Shown here in pieces: positions 26,910 to 35,485 of a stretch of 64,000 bases of DNA (positions are counted from its first letter, which is position 1; every line of letters begins with the position of its first letter). The notes below the pieces were generated by a model, which ran no database searches, was not told the origin of the DNA, and was given only the letters and a program-made list of their open reading frames with translations. The position numbers and the translations under genes were made by a program. The DNA is from Paenibacillus plantarum (GTDB lineage Bacteria; Bacillota; Bacilli; Paenibacillales; NBRC-103111): contig NZ_WHNY01000057.1 in the NCBI RefSeq assembly GCF_013141695.1, forward strand, positions 109,603 to 173,602, given 5' to 3'.

Positions 26910-27224
26910 TTATTGATGACGGGAAACGACGTTTTTCAACGCGTCTTTGGATTGGAAACCAACCACTTTATCAACCGGTTGACCATCTTTGAAAACGATT
27001 AGCGTAGGGATACTCATAACGCCAAAGCGAGCAGCGGATTCCGGGTTATCATCCACGTTTACTTTTGCGATTTTCAAAGATTCAACTTCTTTATCTAGCT
27101 CTTCCAATACAGGAGCGATCATTTTACAAGGTCCGCACCAAGGTGCCCAGAAGTCTACAAGTACTGTACCTTCTCCTTCAACTTCTGCTTTAAAACTGTT
27201 GTCAGAAACATTCACGATTGCCAT
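26910..27224 (-). CDS. trxA: Thioredoxin
   Basis: 104 residues with active site Trp29-Cys30-Gly31-Pro32-Cys33, cis-Pro in SIPTLIVFKDGQ. Cytosolic disulfide reductase. AGGAGGAAC ribosome site. It lies just upstream of uvrC, but a terminator separates them. Confidence 0.97.
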   Translation of the reverse strand: MAIVNVSDNSFKAEVEGEGTVLVDFWAPWCGPCKMIAPVLEELDKEVESLKIAKVNVDDNPESAARFGVMSIPTLIVFKDGQPVDKVVGFQSKDALKNVVSRHQ

Positions 27225-27333
27225 GATAGTTCCTCCTTCTAAGAATGAATTTGATTTATAAGGTGAAAAGTAAGATTAAGTTCGTCACTTAACTTGCTTC
27301 GCATCACGTCAACATGCAAGGATAAACGGCTAC

Positions 27334-27399
27334 AACGTCCACTGGACGTTTGCGTTTACTAAGCAATATAGCGATTTATCGAGTGGAACACGATAAATC
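27334..27399 (-). other. Two perfect inverted repeats upstream of trxA
   Basis: AACGTCCA-C-TGGACGTT (27334-27350) and GATTTATCG...CGATAAATC (27373-27399, 9-nt spacer). They fall 110-175 bp before the trxA start in a 250-bp gap without a gene; operator or leader-RNA hairpins are both possible. Confidence 0.5.
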
Positions 27400-27474
27400 T
27401 CATATTGTAAAGTATACCACACTCATATGCCTTTTCAACCAAGCCATAAGTTAGCAAACGGGGTATCCTTTGGT

Positions 27475-27858
27475 CTATATCGAGGGTAATCCAACAGGCA
27501 GCCCTTGGCGTCGCTGTTCCTCAATATAGGAAATACGGTCTTTGAGATTCGCTTGGAGCAGTTGCAGCATCTCCATTTGTTTCTCGATTTCTTGCAGCTT
27601 CTCGGTGTACAGAGGCAGCAAATCATCACACTGTGATTCTTGATTCTTCATCACGCAGTTCAGAAAGCTTTCAATCTGCTCCGTCGTAAAGCCGAGGCTC
27701 AAGTAAAACTGAATGGTCTTCACGCGTTCAACAACCATTTGATTGTAGACCCTATAGCCATTCTCTTCACGTTGTGTTGCGATCAGCCCTTTGGCTTCGT
27801 AGTAGCGCAAGGACCGAATACTTGCTCCGGTAAGCTTGGATAACTCACTAATCCGCAT
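27475..27858 (-). CDS. MerR-family transcriptional regulator
   Basis: 127 residues from ATG 27858 (AGAAGTGA ribosome site); a GTG 9 bp upstream is inside that site. N-terminal MerR winged helix MRISELSKLTGASIRSLRYYEAKGLI, then a long dimerisation coiled coil. Two cysteines in NCVMKNQESQCDD could form an effector site but the usual CueR/ZntR metal motif is absent. Divergent from the YqzM-like gene. An unusual 20-bp-spaced promoter at 27904-27935 fits autoregulation. Confidence 0.85.
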   Translation of the reverse strand: MRISELSKLTGASIRSLRYYEAKGLIATQREENGYRVYNQMVVERVKTIQFYLSLGFTTEQIESFLNCVMKNQESQCDDLLPLYTEKLQEIEKQMEMLQLLQANLKDRISYIEEQRRQGLPVGLPSI

Positions 27859-27903
27859 GGACGTCACTTCTTTCTATTCCCACATGCTTGGAGGGATGTC
27901 TTT

Positions 27904-27935
27904 ATTGTAAACCATAACACTAATGTCAGAGTCAA
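27904..27935 (-). promoter_or_regulatory. MerR-type promoter of the 27475 regulator
   Basis: Minus strand -35 TTGACT (27935-27930), 20-bp spacer, -10 TACAAT (27909-27904). The spacer holds the near-dyad ACATTAGTGT. Overlong spacers with a central dyad are the hallmark of MerR-controlled promoters. Confidence 0.6.
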
Positions 27936-28068
27936 GAAGTATTTTACCCATTTCGCTCTATATTGCGATTGTTTGCACAATTGTCACTTTGATTAGCTTT
28001 ACAACTTTCGACGAATTTGGGTATACTAGGCTTACAAATACGAATGTCGGACGTTAGGGGGTAACCAC

Positions 28069-28209
28069 ATGAGCAATCAACACCCTGAGCATCACGTGTA
28101 CGAAGAACCGCGTAATGATTTCATGGATGTAGGCATAGGTTTTGGCGCATTCTTTGGCGCATTGTTCGTCATTGCAGTCATTGCTACCGTCATCCAAGTG
28201 ATGAAGTAA
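28069..28209 (+). CDS. YqzM-like small membrane protein
   Basis: 46 residues, start ATG 28069 after a GGGGGT ribosome site. A polar N-terminus with EEPRNDFMDVGIGFGAFF is followed by one hydrophobic helix (about 21-43) ending IATVIQVMK. The arrangement RND-x2-D...GF-x3-FG...IATVI resembles Bacillus YqzM. Function unknown. Followed closely by a good terminator, so it is a monocistronic gene. Confidence 0.65.
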   Translation: MSNQHPEHHVYEEPRNDFMDVGIGFGAFFGALFVIAVIATVIQVMK

Positions 28210-28226
28210 GCGAAACATCAAAAGTT

Positions 28227-28270
28227 AAAGCCGCTATGCAAGCAATTGCGAAGTGGCTTTTTTCTTTTTC
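28227..28270 (+). terminator. Terminator of the YqzM-like gene
   Basis: AAAGCCGCT ... AGTGGCTTT with an inner GCAA/TTGC stem, followed by TTTCTTTTTC. Confidence 0.85.
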
Positions 28271-28329
28271 TTGCGCTGCCTTAGTCATTAGCTGTATAAA
28301 CTACAGATAATTTTCGTGACTCAGTAGGT

Positions 28330-28480
28330 TTTACATAAATAGCTGGAAAATATGTCGTTAATTTGATGGATTTTTGAAGAATTGACTACAATGTTGAAAA
28401 ATAAATGTAGGAAATACAGCTAATCCATCAAAAGCTGCTACAAGGGCTCATTTAGATGGAGGAAATCCAGTTATTCTCCA
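28330..28480. repeat. Intergenic palindromic repeat, family A, copy 2
   Basis: Between the YqzM-like gene and dnaI, both 3' ends. Contains AAATAGCTGGAAAA, TTTGATGGATTTTT, CAGCTAATCCATCAAA and TTTAGATGGAGGAAATCCAG. Read on the minus strand its right part matches the left part of the 4728-4919 copy (AATAACTGGA...CCTCCATCTAAAT, 3 differences over 22 nt). More decayed than copy 1. Confidence 0.6.
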
Positions 28481-28542
28481 AATCTGTGGTGTTTTGCATG
28501 CTTACTTGCTTACTTCTAGCGAGGTGCTGCACTTGTAACCAC

Positions 28543-28572
28543 AAAAACCTAGCCATCTGCGGCTAGGTTTTT
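28543..28572 (-). terminator. Terminator of dnaB-dnaI
   Basis: Minus strand AAAAACCTAGCC, loop GCAGAT, GGCTAGGTTTTT; 10 bp past the dnaI stop. Confidence 0.9.
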
Positions 28573-28581
28573 CTTTATGCT

Positions 28582-29538
28582 TTATTTTCCACGCTTGTTC
28601 GTTCCCGTTACCTCAACCACATCAACGAATGGTCGTATCCGATCCATGATTCGTTGCCCCTTGTACTCCTCGTCGCCGTCTTTGTTCGTGAAGCTGAAAT
28701 GCTTCTCCAAACCAGATAGCGCATAATTCGAGGTAAAGAACGTTGGTTTCCGATTCATCCGATGATTCACGATAGCGCCGATGACATGATCTCTCAGCCA
28801 TGGGTTCAAATTCTCTGCCCCAATATCGTCAAATACGAGCAAATCCGTTTCCTTGAGAAGGTCAATCGTCTCCTTCAGCTTATAAGGCTCTTGGAACATC
28901 CCCTTCAAGTCTTCGGCAAAGTCTGGCATATAGACGATGGCTCCCGTCATGCCGACCTTCGCCAGCTGATGCAGCATGTAGCCCATCAAGAACGTTTTAC
29001 CTGTTCCGAACGATCCAGACAAATACAACCCTCGCGTCTGAAGACCTTCTTCAATGGTCAAACTCACATAGTCGTTAATTTGCATAACCGCTTTCGCACG
29101 GTCGAGATCCGTTTCCAAGATATCCCCAAAGGAGAAGCTTCGCGAAATCATCCGTGGGTCCACGTGAAAAGTGCGAATTCGGCTGGAGATAGCGTCCTGC
29201 TGGCCTTTGGCAATAAACTTCTTGCAAGCTACCTTCTCCTCATGAATAAAAGGCGTTTGCCCCTCCACCGATTCGGCTGTAAGAATTGTATAATGACCAG
29301 TCATATCATTCGGACAATTCTCAAGACCTGGGCAATTAGAGCAAGTTTTAAATTCCGAAACATGCTGATACAGCTTATTCATATTTATTTTAATCGCATA
29401 ATCATCCACAAAAGGATACTTCTGACGAAATTTAGCAATCAAAGGATCCGCAAGAACGCCTTGAATTTTCAATTCAGCTTTTCTTTTCCATTCTGTATCC
29501 GGCAATGATTTGAGTAAATGCGATAAGGACTCCATCAT
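28582..29538 (-). CDS. dnaI: Primosomal helicase loader DnaI
   Basis: 318 residues from ATG 29538 (TTAGGAGGTG site, 8 nt). N-terminal zinc-binding domain with CSNCPGLENCPND and a later Cys, then an AAA+ domain: Walker A GSFGTGKTFL, Walker B LLVFDDIGAE. Loads the replicative helicase DnaC at origins and stalled forks. Co-transcribed after dnaB, as in Bacillus. Confidence 0.93.
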   Translation of the reverse strand: MMESLSHLLKSLPDTEWKRKAELKIQGVLADPLIAKFRQKYPFVDDYAIKINMNKLYQHVSEFKTCSNCPGLENCPNDMTGHYTILTAESVEGQTPFIHEEKVACKKFIAKGQQDAISSRIRTFHVDPRMISRSFSFGDILETDLDRAKAVMQINDYVSLTIEEGLQTRGLYLSGSFGTGKTFLMGYMLHQLAKVGMTGAIVYMPDFAEDLKGMFQEPYKLKETIDLLKETDLLVFDDIGAENLNPWLRDHVIGAIVNHRMNRKPTFFTSNYALSGLEKHFSFTNKDGDEEYKGQRIMDRIRPFVDVVEVTGTNKRGK

Positions 29539-29589
29539 ATTCGGCACCTCCTAACAGTTCCATCGTTCAGTCCGTAGATAAGCCGCTTA

Positions 29590-31083
29590 CTAACTTTTTC
29601 GGTTAAAACGCTCATCCAGCTTCTGCGCCATCCGTCTGGCCGCCTCTAGCTCCTCTGCAGACAGCCTAGTAGACGCTGTAGTCCCCGTATCAGGCAATAC
29701 AATAGGGATATGAGGCTTCTGTGTCTTGCCCTGACGTCCACGCGTAGCAGAGCCTCCGCCCGCTTTCGCAGATTCCACTTTAGAAGCAGCTTTCTGTTTG
29801 TAATTGATTTTCTCACGTACATATTCAACGGCATGCTCATACGAATTAATCTGCTTGCCTAGCATATCGGATGCTACAGCCTCAATCGAAGATTTGGCCC
29901 AAGAGCGGCGATCAATATGCAAGAAGTGAATCAACACATTAATAACTTCTTCTTTTAATTTATAGTTCAAATCGATTTTCTCGAAAATATTAAGTACGCC
30001 ATCAGGTATCGAACCCTGTGTGAAAAACATTTTCAACACAGCCGTGTATGGCTCATTTCGCATGATGTAGTTGTACTGATGATCCGTGCATTCGCCGCGC
30101 AGTTGCTGAGGTACTTCTAAATAATAAGCCATCTCCACAGACTGCTCTTCCGAAGTTTCCACTTCATCCTCAGATTTCGTAATCGTACGCTCCCGTTCCT
30201 CATCCCGCTTCTTGCTCTGTCTGTAGAACAAATTCGCATTATATTGCATGAGATCCATGACAAGCTCACCTTCTTCGGTGAACACGCCATCCTCATCAAG
30301 CAAGCGGCACGTTTCTTGCAGGGAGAGATTATACTTCTTCGCCACAATATTAATAGCTACCATATGCTCCGGCTTGTGCTTCAGCGCTTCAACGAACACG
30401 CGGTTACTCGCTCCACGCGGGAATCTCATAATGATATCCGCATACTTGAAGCCTTTGGTCGTCACGTCCATCCGTGCTTCCCCTTGCTTGCTTGCAGAGG
30501 CCTCATAGAGGGCTTGTTCCAGCTCATAGTCCACAACTTGTGTATTCAGACGGAATAACTCATAAAAAGGAACCGACAAGTTCTCCTCAACCGCCTCACG
30601 ACACTCTTCTGGTTCAGGTGAAAGCAGATCTTCACGCAGCGAAAGCAGCATGAACTTCCCAACCTTGTCACGCAGCAGCAGCGTTAAATGCTGATTTCGG
30701 AAAAACTCATTCGGCCCTAAAGGCGCGAACAGCGTATAGACGAAAACATAGTCTTCTTCCTCGGGTACAAACTTGCGAGTCGTCTGTAGGAGCCCTATCG
30801 CCTCTAGCTTGGAGGATTGTTCGATAATATACTTACGACCACGCTCATTCTGTTCAAGTTCTAGCAGAAGAAACAACTTGCGTTGCTGCTCCATCGGCGA
30901 AAAGCCCACTTTCTCTGCACTCATCTGTTGATAGAGTGCTTGATAGAAGCTTATGGCCAAACCGCCTATCATCGGTTGATACATCATCGCTAGCATTTTA
31001 TAGTCTAAACTGCTCAAAGAAAACTCACGGTTTACGCAAAACCTGTGATTCTCGGTGAAATGCAGCATATTCGTCATTCTCAT
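29590..31083 (-). CDS. dnaB: Replication initiation and membrane attachment protein DnaB
   Basis: 497 residues. Two DnaB/DnaD winged-helix-type domains: an N-terminal one (YKMLAMMYQPMIGGLAISFYQALY) and a C-terminal DDBH2-type segment around residues 300-400 (YLEVPQQLRGE ... INVLIHFLHIDRRSWAKSSIEAVASDM). The tail is basic and disordered. Primosome component that brings the origin to the membrane and helps DnaI load helicase. Start is uncertain: ATGs at 31083, 31077 and 31068 have only weak ribosome sites. Confidence 0.9.
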   Translation of the reverse strand: MRMTNMLHFTENHRFCVNREFSLSSLDYKMLAMMYQPMIGGLAISFYQALYQQMSAEKVGFSPMEQQRKLFLLLELEQNERGRKYIIEQSSKLEAIGLLQTTRKFVPEEEDYVFVYTLFAPLGPNEFFRNQHLTLLLRDKVGKFMLLSLREDLLSPEPEECREAVEENLSVPFYELFRLNTQVVDYELEQALYEASASKQGEARMDVTTKGFKYADIIMRFPRGASNRVFVEALKHKPEHMVAINIVAKKYNLSLQETCRLLDEDGVFTEEGELVMDLMQYNANLFYRQSKKRDEERERTITKSEDEVETSEEQSVEMAYYLEVPQQLRGECTDHQYNYIMRNEPYTAVLKMFFTQGSIPDGVLNIFEKIDLNYKLKEEVINVLIHFLHIDRRSWAKSSIEAVASDMLGKQINSYEHAVEYVREKINYKQKAASKVESAKAGGGSATRGRQGKTQKPHIPIVLPDTGTTASTRLSAEELEAARRMAQKLDERFNRKS

Positions 31084-31231
31084 CCCGTTACAGCACCATC
31101 CTGCCTCAGCTCGACTGAAAGATCGCTCATAATCTAGCTATCCCATGTCTCAGTCTCTCTCTATTAGTCTACCACAAAAATCGACAATCTTGGTATCTAC
31201 AAGAGAAAAGATAATTTTACCTTTCGGGCAA

Positions 31232-31269
31232 GAAAAAGATTCCATCGCAATTTGACTAGCAATGGAATC
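31232..31269 (-). terminator. Terminator of the alpha/beta hydrolase gene
   Basis: Minus strand GATTCCATTGC ... GCGATGGAATC followed by TTTTTCTT. Confidence 0.85.
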
Positions 31270-31290
31270 TTCATTTTGGCGTGATTGTTC

Positions 31291-32187
31291 TTACGTATAA
31301 ACTGGGGGCTCATCATCACTCGCATACTCGGGTACATTCCCATACATGTGAGGGTTAAGCTTCTGCGCGATTGTTAGATCGAGCTTCCAACGTGCCTTCT
31401 GCTCCTTCTCCTTGAGGCTGTCCACCCATAGACGAATGATGTCATTCATGCGTGCAGCGCTTTGAATCGGTACAGGATGCTTCGCATCTTTGATGAAAAA
31501 TAGAGAGCTATGCGGTATCCCCGTATGGAGAATTTGAGCATAGGGATGGAAGTCAACATCTTTTTCACCATAGATCAATAAGACAGGCTGCCCAATCTTT
31601 GAGAGACTATTTGTGCAACTGTACCGCAAGGATTGCTCAAAATAGGATCTTACATTCTCTGCTTTATCTTGCAAAGCATGGTCTTTTAACTCCTGATAGG
31701 TTGTCTTTTTATCGGCATTGCCATACGTAATCGCTCTAATCAAAACATTCATAATTCGACTAGGATTCGCCATTCGTATCGCAAGCCAAACTCGGATTCG
31801 ATTGTACATATCTGTCAATTCTGACATTCCGCTGACGACAATCCCCCCCACCCATCGATGGGGATGCGTAAGCAGTGCCTCCAAGGCAACCGTTCCTCCG
31901 GTTGAATAACCGCAAAGAAAGGCTTCCTCGATCCCTAAGAAATCAAGAAGCCCTATCATGTCTTGCGAAATAAGTTGATAACTTAGCAACTGCTTCGAAC
32001 TCGCACTTCCGCCATGACCTCTAATGTCAAAAGTAATGACTCGGAAATGGACGCCTAGTTGTTCTTTCTGATACTTGAACGCTTCTAATGTTAGCAACGG
32101 AGGATGAATAAATACAATGGGTGTGCCCCATTCTGGTCCCGTTATCTCATAATGCAGTGATGTTCCATTCACATTCGCCCAAGGCAC
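31291..32187 (-). CDS. Alpha/beta-fold hydrolase
   Basis: 298 residues. Nucleophile elbow GYSTGG, oxyanion HPPLLT, catalytic acid in GEKDVDFHP and His in DAKHPVPIQ. Cytosolic, no signal peptide. About 40 residues longer than a minimal esterase at the C-terminus (basic tail ending in a YASDDEPPVYT segment). Monocistronic between two terminators; substrate unknown. Confidence 0.8.
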   Translation of the reverse strand: MPWANVNGTSLHYEITGPEWGTPIVFIHPPLLTLEAFKYQKEQLGVHFRVITFDIRGHGGSASSKQLLSYQLISQDMIGLLDFLGIEEAFLCGYSTGGTVALEALLTHPHRWVGGIVVSGMSELTDMYNRIRVWLAIRMANPSRIMNVLIRAITYGNADKKTTYQELKDHALQDKAENVRSYFEQSLRYSCTNSLSKIGQPVLLIYGEKDVDFHPYAQILHTGIPHSSLFFIKDAKHPVPIQSAARMNDIIRLWVDSLKEKEQKARWKLDLTIAQKLNPHMYGNVPEYASDDEPPVYT

Positions 32188-32256
32188 CGATCGTGTCTCC
32201 CCCGTAAGTGAAGTTTAAGTAACTTCTCTTAGCCTGACCCAATTGCCCCAGTAATA

Positions 32257-32541
32257 TTAGAACATTTTGAAACCACGAATACGCAGTGCTTTGATCGCCG
32301 AACCGCTCAAAATTGCACCGACTAAGCCGCCGATTGCGGGAATCACGTCAACAATAGTGAAACTCTCGTCACTGGACATAAAGGAAGAATTCCCCATGTA
32401 TCCATAGATGATAATCCCAATGACTAACGCAATGAACGCGTAAAGTGGAAACCACGTTGTTTTCATTAGCATGTTCAGAATAAAGCCGATCCCAAAGAAT
32501 AACACCATCATTAAGACAGTGGCGATAACCATTTGCAGCAC
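32257..32541 (-). CDS. Small integral membrane protein
   Basis: 94 residues from a GTG start with an AAGGGGGA ribosome site. Three hydrophobic segments (about 3-24, 32-50, 64-84). YuiB-like or similar Bacillales membrane proteins have this size, but I do not recognise the family with confidence. Sits between the hydrolase gene and the divergent hemQ. Confidence 0.6.
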   Translation of the reverse strand: MLQMVIATVLMMVLFFGIGFILNMLMKTTWFPLYAFIALVIGIIIYGYMGNSSFMSSDESFTIVDVIPAIGGLVGAILSGSAIKALRIRGFKMF

Positions 32542-32751
32542 GATAGTTCCCCCTTATATATGTAGAAGCACTTCCTAGTTTTGGCCTCTATAGCTCTTAT
32601 TATTGTAATCTACGGAAAGGTAGAGGTAAAGTGTACACAAATTGAACAATTTATTGGACATTTCCTATACTTCACCCCTCCATGCATTTGCCCTTTCTCC
32701 ATGAATTGGATACAATGTAGGGGATATTAGCCCTTGAATGGAGGAAAAACA

Positions 32752-33498
32752 ATGAGTGAAGCCGTACAAACGCTGGAAGGCTGGTATGCGCTCCATGATT
32801 TCCGTCTAATGGATTGGAATGCATGGCATGCTGCAACCCCACAAGAACGTAAGCATGCAGCGGACGAGCTGCAATCCTTCTTGTCCCAGTGGCAACAAGT
32901 TGAGAACGATAAACTAGGCAGTACTGCCGTTTATAGCATCGTGGGCCAGAAGGCTGATTTCGTTTTCATGCAACTGCGTGAAACATTGGAAGAGCTGAAT
33001 GAGCTTGAAACTGCTTTTAACAAGTCTAGCTTTGCTGCTTTTACTATACCCGTTTATTCCTATGTCTCCATCGTAGAATTGAGCAGTTACCTGGCGAAGC
33101 CAGGTGTTGATCCTGCACAAGATCCTGATATTCAAGCTCGCTTGAAACCTATTCTGCCGAAATCCAAGCACATTTGCTTCTACCCTATGAACAAGCGTCG
33201 TGAAGGCAATGACAACTGGTACATGGTTCCTGCGGAAGATCGCAAGACGATGATGCGCAGCCACGGCATGATCGGTCGTACATACGCTGGTAAAGTCAAA
33301 CAAATCATCACAGGTTCCGTTGGATTGGATGATTGGGAATGGGGCGTTACACTATTCTCAGATGATCCTCTTCATTTCAAAAAGCTCGTGTACGAAATGC
33401 GTTTTGACGAAGTCAGCGCACGTTTTGGCGAGTTCGGAGATTTCTACGTTGGGAACGTTATGCTTCCTGAGAAATTCACGTCATTCATTCAAGTATAA
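32752..33498 (+). CDS. hemQ: Coproheme decarboxylase (chlorite dismutase-like)
   Basis: 248 residues from ATG 32752 (GGAGG site, 8 nt). Ends the Gram-positive coproporphyrin-dependent heme pathway by converting coproheme III to heme b. Tyr144 in CFYPMNKRR matches the radical tyrosine and His171 in MRSHGMIGR the proximal heme ligand. Length is standard. No other heme genes adjoin. It is followed by a terminator. Confidence 0.95.
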   Translation: MSEAVQTLEGWYALHDFRLMDWNAWHAATPQERKHAADELQSFLSQWQQVENDKLGSTAVYSIVGQKADFVFMQLRETLEELNELETAFNKSSFAAFTIPVYSYVSIVELSSYLAKPGVDPAQDPDIQARLKPILPKSKHICFYPMNKRREGNDNWYMVPAEDRKTMMRSHGMIGRTYAGKVKQIITGSVGLDDWEWGVTLFSDDPLHFKKLVYEMRFDEVSARFGEFGDFYVGNVMLPEKFTSFIQV

Positions 33499-33504
33499 AG
33501 ACTT

Positions 33505-33538
33505 AAGAGCAAAGGACCTCGTTCTCTGCTCTTTTTTG
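33505..33538 (+). terminator. Terminator of hemQ
   Basis: AAGAGCA ... TGCTCTT then TTTTT. Confidence 0.8.
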
Positions 33539-33551
33539 TTGATTTTACATA

Positions 33552-33590
33552 GAAAAAAGAAGCACTGCCCTCAAATAGAGCAATGCTTCT
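33552..33590 (-). terminator. Terminator of the NDH-2 operon
   Basis: Minus strand AGAAGCATTGCTC ... GGGCAGTGCTTCT followed by TTTTTTC, immediately after the 33597 stop codon. Confidence 0.85.
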
Positions 33591-33596
33591 TGGTAT

Positions 33597-33875
33597 CTAT
33601 TCATCCTCGTCGTCACGTAGAGCAGCTGCTAGTTCAGCTTCCATCTGAGCTTTACGTGCTAGATACTCTTCCGTATCACGGTCACGCTGACGACTCTTTT
33701 CCTTCAGACGTTCAATCGCAGGAAGAATGAGGATATCAATTTCCTTTTGGACAACAGCGACATGATCGTAACGTTTCTCAGTCTCTAAGAAGTGACCGAC
33801 TTCGATCAAGGCATTGTAACGATCCAGTTCATCCCGGGTAAGAAGTCCTCTTACTTGGACACTACAGTGTCGCAT
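33597..33875 (-). CDS. Hypothetical coiled-coil protein
   Basis: 92 residues, GGGGGGAT ribosome site. The second half (about 45-92) is highly charged and helical (ERLKEKSRQRDRDTEEYLARKAQMEAELAAALRDDEDE), likely a coiled coil with an acidic tail. No family recognised. 27 bp downstream of NDH-2 with a shared terminator, so it is expressed with it. Confidence 0.65.
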   Translation of the reverse strand: MRHCSVQVRGLLTRDELDRYNALIEVGHFLETEKRYDHVAVVQKEIDILILPAIERLKEKSRQRDRDTEEYLARKAQMEAELAAALRDDEDE

Positions 33876-33902
33876 GGCAATCCCCCCGTTAGCGTTCCTT
33901 GA

Positions 33903-35093
33903 CTAGAAACGGCCTTTACGTATAACTAGTGGAATTCCGCCAATAATGTAAAGGTATCTCATGTCAACCACTTTTTTCATCATAGCAGCGACATTCCCTT
34001 TCAATTTACGGGAACCTACGATACCGATCGCTTGACCTTTACCAAGGGAAGCTACTGTACCTTTGTTCGAGTATTTGAAAGTTTTCATCTGCGATCCACG
34101 AATCGACGCGATCAAGTTGTGAGCTACAGCTTCACCTTGTTGCATCGCAATTTGTGCTGTTGGTGGATATGGTCTGCCTTCATCGTTCATCACGATGGAA
34201 CAGTCACCCACAACATAAATATTATCAAAGCCTGGAGCATGAAGGTGCTCGTTAACTTTAATTCTACCGCGCATCGTTTCGAAGCCAGCTTCATCTAACA
34301 TATGGTTTCCGCGGATACCGCCTGTCCACACAACTGTTGCAGCTTTGATGAACTCGTCGCCAGCAATCAGAACGCCTTCTGGCGTACATTCTTTGATGGC
34401 TGTACCAATTTTGAAAGTAATACCTTTGTCCGTAAGAATTTTCATCGCATACTCAACAAGCTCAGGATCGAAACCTGGCAATGCTGTTGGCGCAGCTTCA
34501 ATATTATAAATCTTCACAAGGGAAGGATCCACATCGAACTCTTTGCATAGAAGTGGGATACGATCAGCAAGTTCACCGATGAATTCAATACCCGTAAATC
34601 CAGCGCCACCGATAACGAAAGTGAGGTAATCTTTGCGATCTGGTTCACGCTTGAACTTCGCGAATTGATATTCAATGTGCTCACGAATAAAGCGAACACT
34701 GTTAATACTACGAATATTCAGCGCATTTTCTTTCAGACCAGGAATTCCGAAAGTTTCCGCTTCGCCACCAAGTCCGATTACTAGGTAGTCGTAGGAAAGT
34801 GTTCCGTCTTCCAAAATAACTTTTTTCTCATGTGGACGAATTTGTGTTACTGTCGATTTCACGAAATCAACTTTAAATTCATCAATCAATTTCAAAATGT
34901 TCACGCGTGCATTTTCAGGATTATCTGTCCCGGCAGCAGGCATGTGGAGATGCGTTGTAATGTAGTGATAGTCATGCTTGTTAACAAGCGTAACATCAGC
35001 TTCGTTGTAGTTCAATTCCTTCTGCAACCGAATTGCAGCAAGGATTCCGCCGTAACCGGCTCCTAATATAACGATTCTTGGTATTCTACTCAT
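33903..35093 (-). CDS. ndh: Type II NADH dehydrogenase
   Basis: 396 residues. FAD-binding GAGYGGILAAIRLQ at the N-terminus, second NAD-binding FVIGGAGFTGIEFIGELADR, C-terminal FAD loop YVVGDCSIVMNDEGRPYPPTAQIAMQQG typical of NDH-2. A membrane-associated NADH:menaquinone oxidoreductase that pumps no protons. A Rex-type operator lies 48 bp upstream, matching the known NADH-sensing control of ndh in Bacillus. Confidence 0.93.
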   Translation of the reverse strand: MSRIPRIVILGAGYGGILAAIRLQKELNYNEADVTLVNKHDYHYITTHLHMPAAGTDNPENARVNILKLIDEFKVDFVKSTVTQIRPHEKKVILEDGTLSYDYLVIGLGGEAETFGIPGLKENALNIRSINSVRFIREHIEYQFAKFKREPDRKDYLTFVIGGAGFTGIEFIGELADRIPLLCKEFDVDPSLVKIYNIEAAPTALPGFDPELVEYAMKILTDKGITFKIGTAIKECTPEGVLIAGDEFIKAATVVWTGGIRGNHMLDEAGFETMRGRIKVNEHLHAPGFDNIYVVGDCSIVMNDEGRPYPPTAQIAMQQGEAVAHNLIASIRGSQMKTFKYSNKGTVASLGKGQAIGIVGSRKLKGNVAAMMKKVVDMRYLYIIGGIPLVIRKGRF

Positions 35094-35140
35094 GTCTCTC
35101 TCACTTCCATATCCGTATTTTGTCCCATGGTCTCTCTATC

Positions 35141-35158
35141 TTGTGAAAAATTACACAA
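35141..35158 (-). promoter_or_regulatory. Rex (redox repressor) operator
   Basis: TTGTGAAAAATTACACAA differs from the Rex consensus TTGTGAAnnnnTTCACAA at one position. It lies 48-65 bp upstream of ndh, inside the 392-bp divergent region shared with the ferredoxin-NADP reductase gene. Confidence 0.75.
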
Positions 35159-35434
35159 ACAGCTTCAAAAGTAGTATACTGCTACTAGTTTGCACGCTTT
35201 CGAAGTGAATTATGATAAAACAGGTGGAAATTCATCACAACATGGTAAACCGATTCTCATGATATGATATAATTTTCATAAGTAAATATCAAGTGTCATT
35301 TTGCATAAAAAATCTTGTATTCTAGGCGTTTTAGCCCTTCCAATCCATGTAAGCATTTACTTATCCTATCTATAAGCAATTTATATGTGAAATTTAAAAT
35401 TTTCTGTTTCCTTCAATAAAAGGGACGTTTATAA

Positions 35435-35449
35435 TGAGTATGATTATCA
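35435..35449 (+). promoter_or_regulatory. Fur-box-like site
   Basis: TGAGTATGATTATCA matches 13 of 15 positions of the 7-1-7 Fur box TGATAATnATTATCA. It lies 37 bp before the ferredoxin-NADP reductase start. A shorter AGTAG/CTACT dyad is at 35170-35186. Rest of 35159-35434: AT-rich, no gene. Confidence 0.5.
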
Positions 35450-35485
35450 CTGTGTTACACTATGGGTTTGATCGGAGGTTCTATC

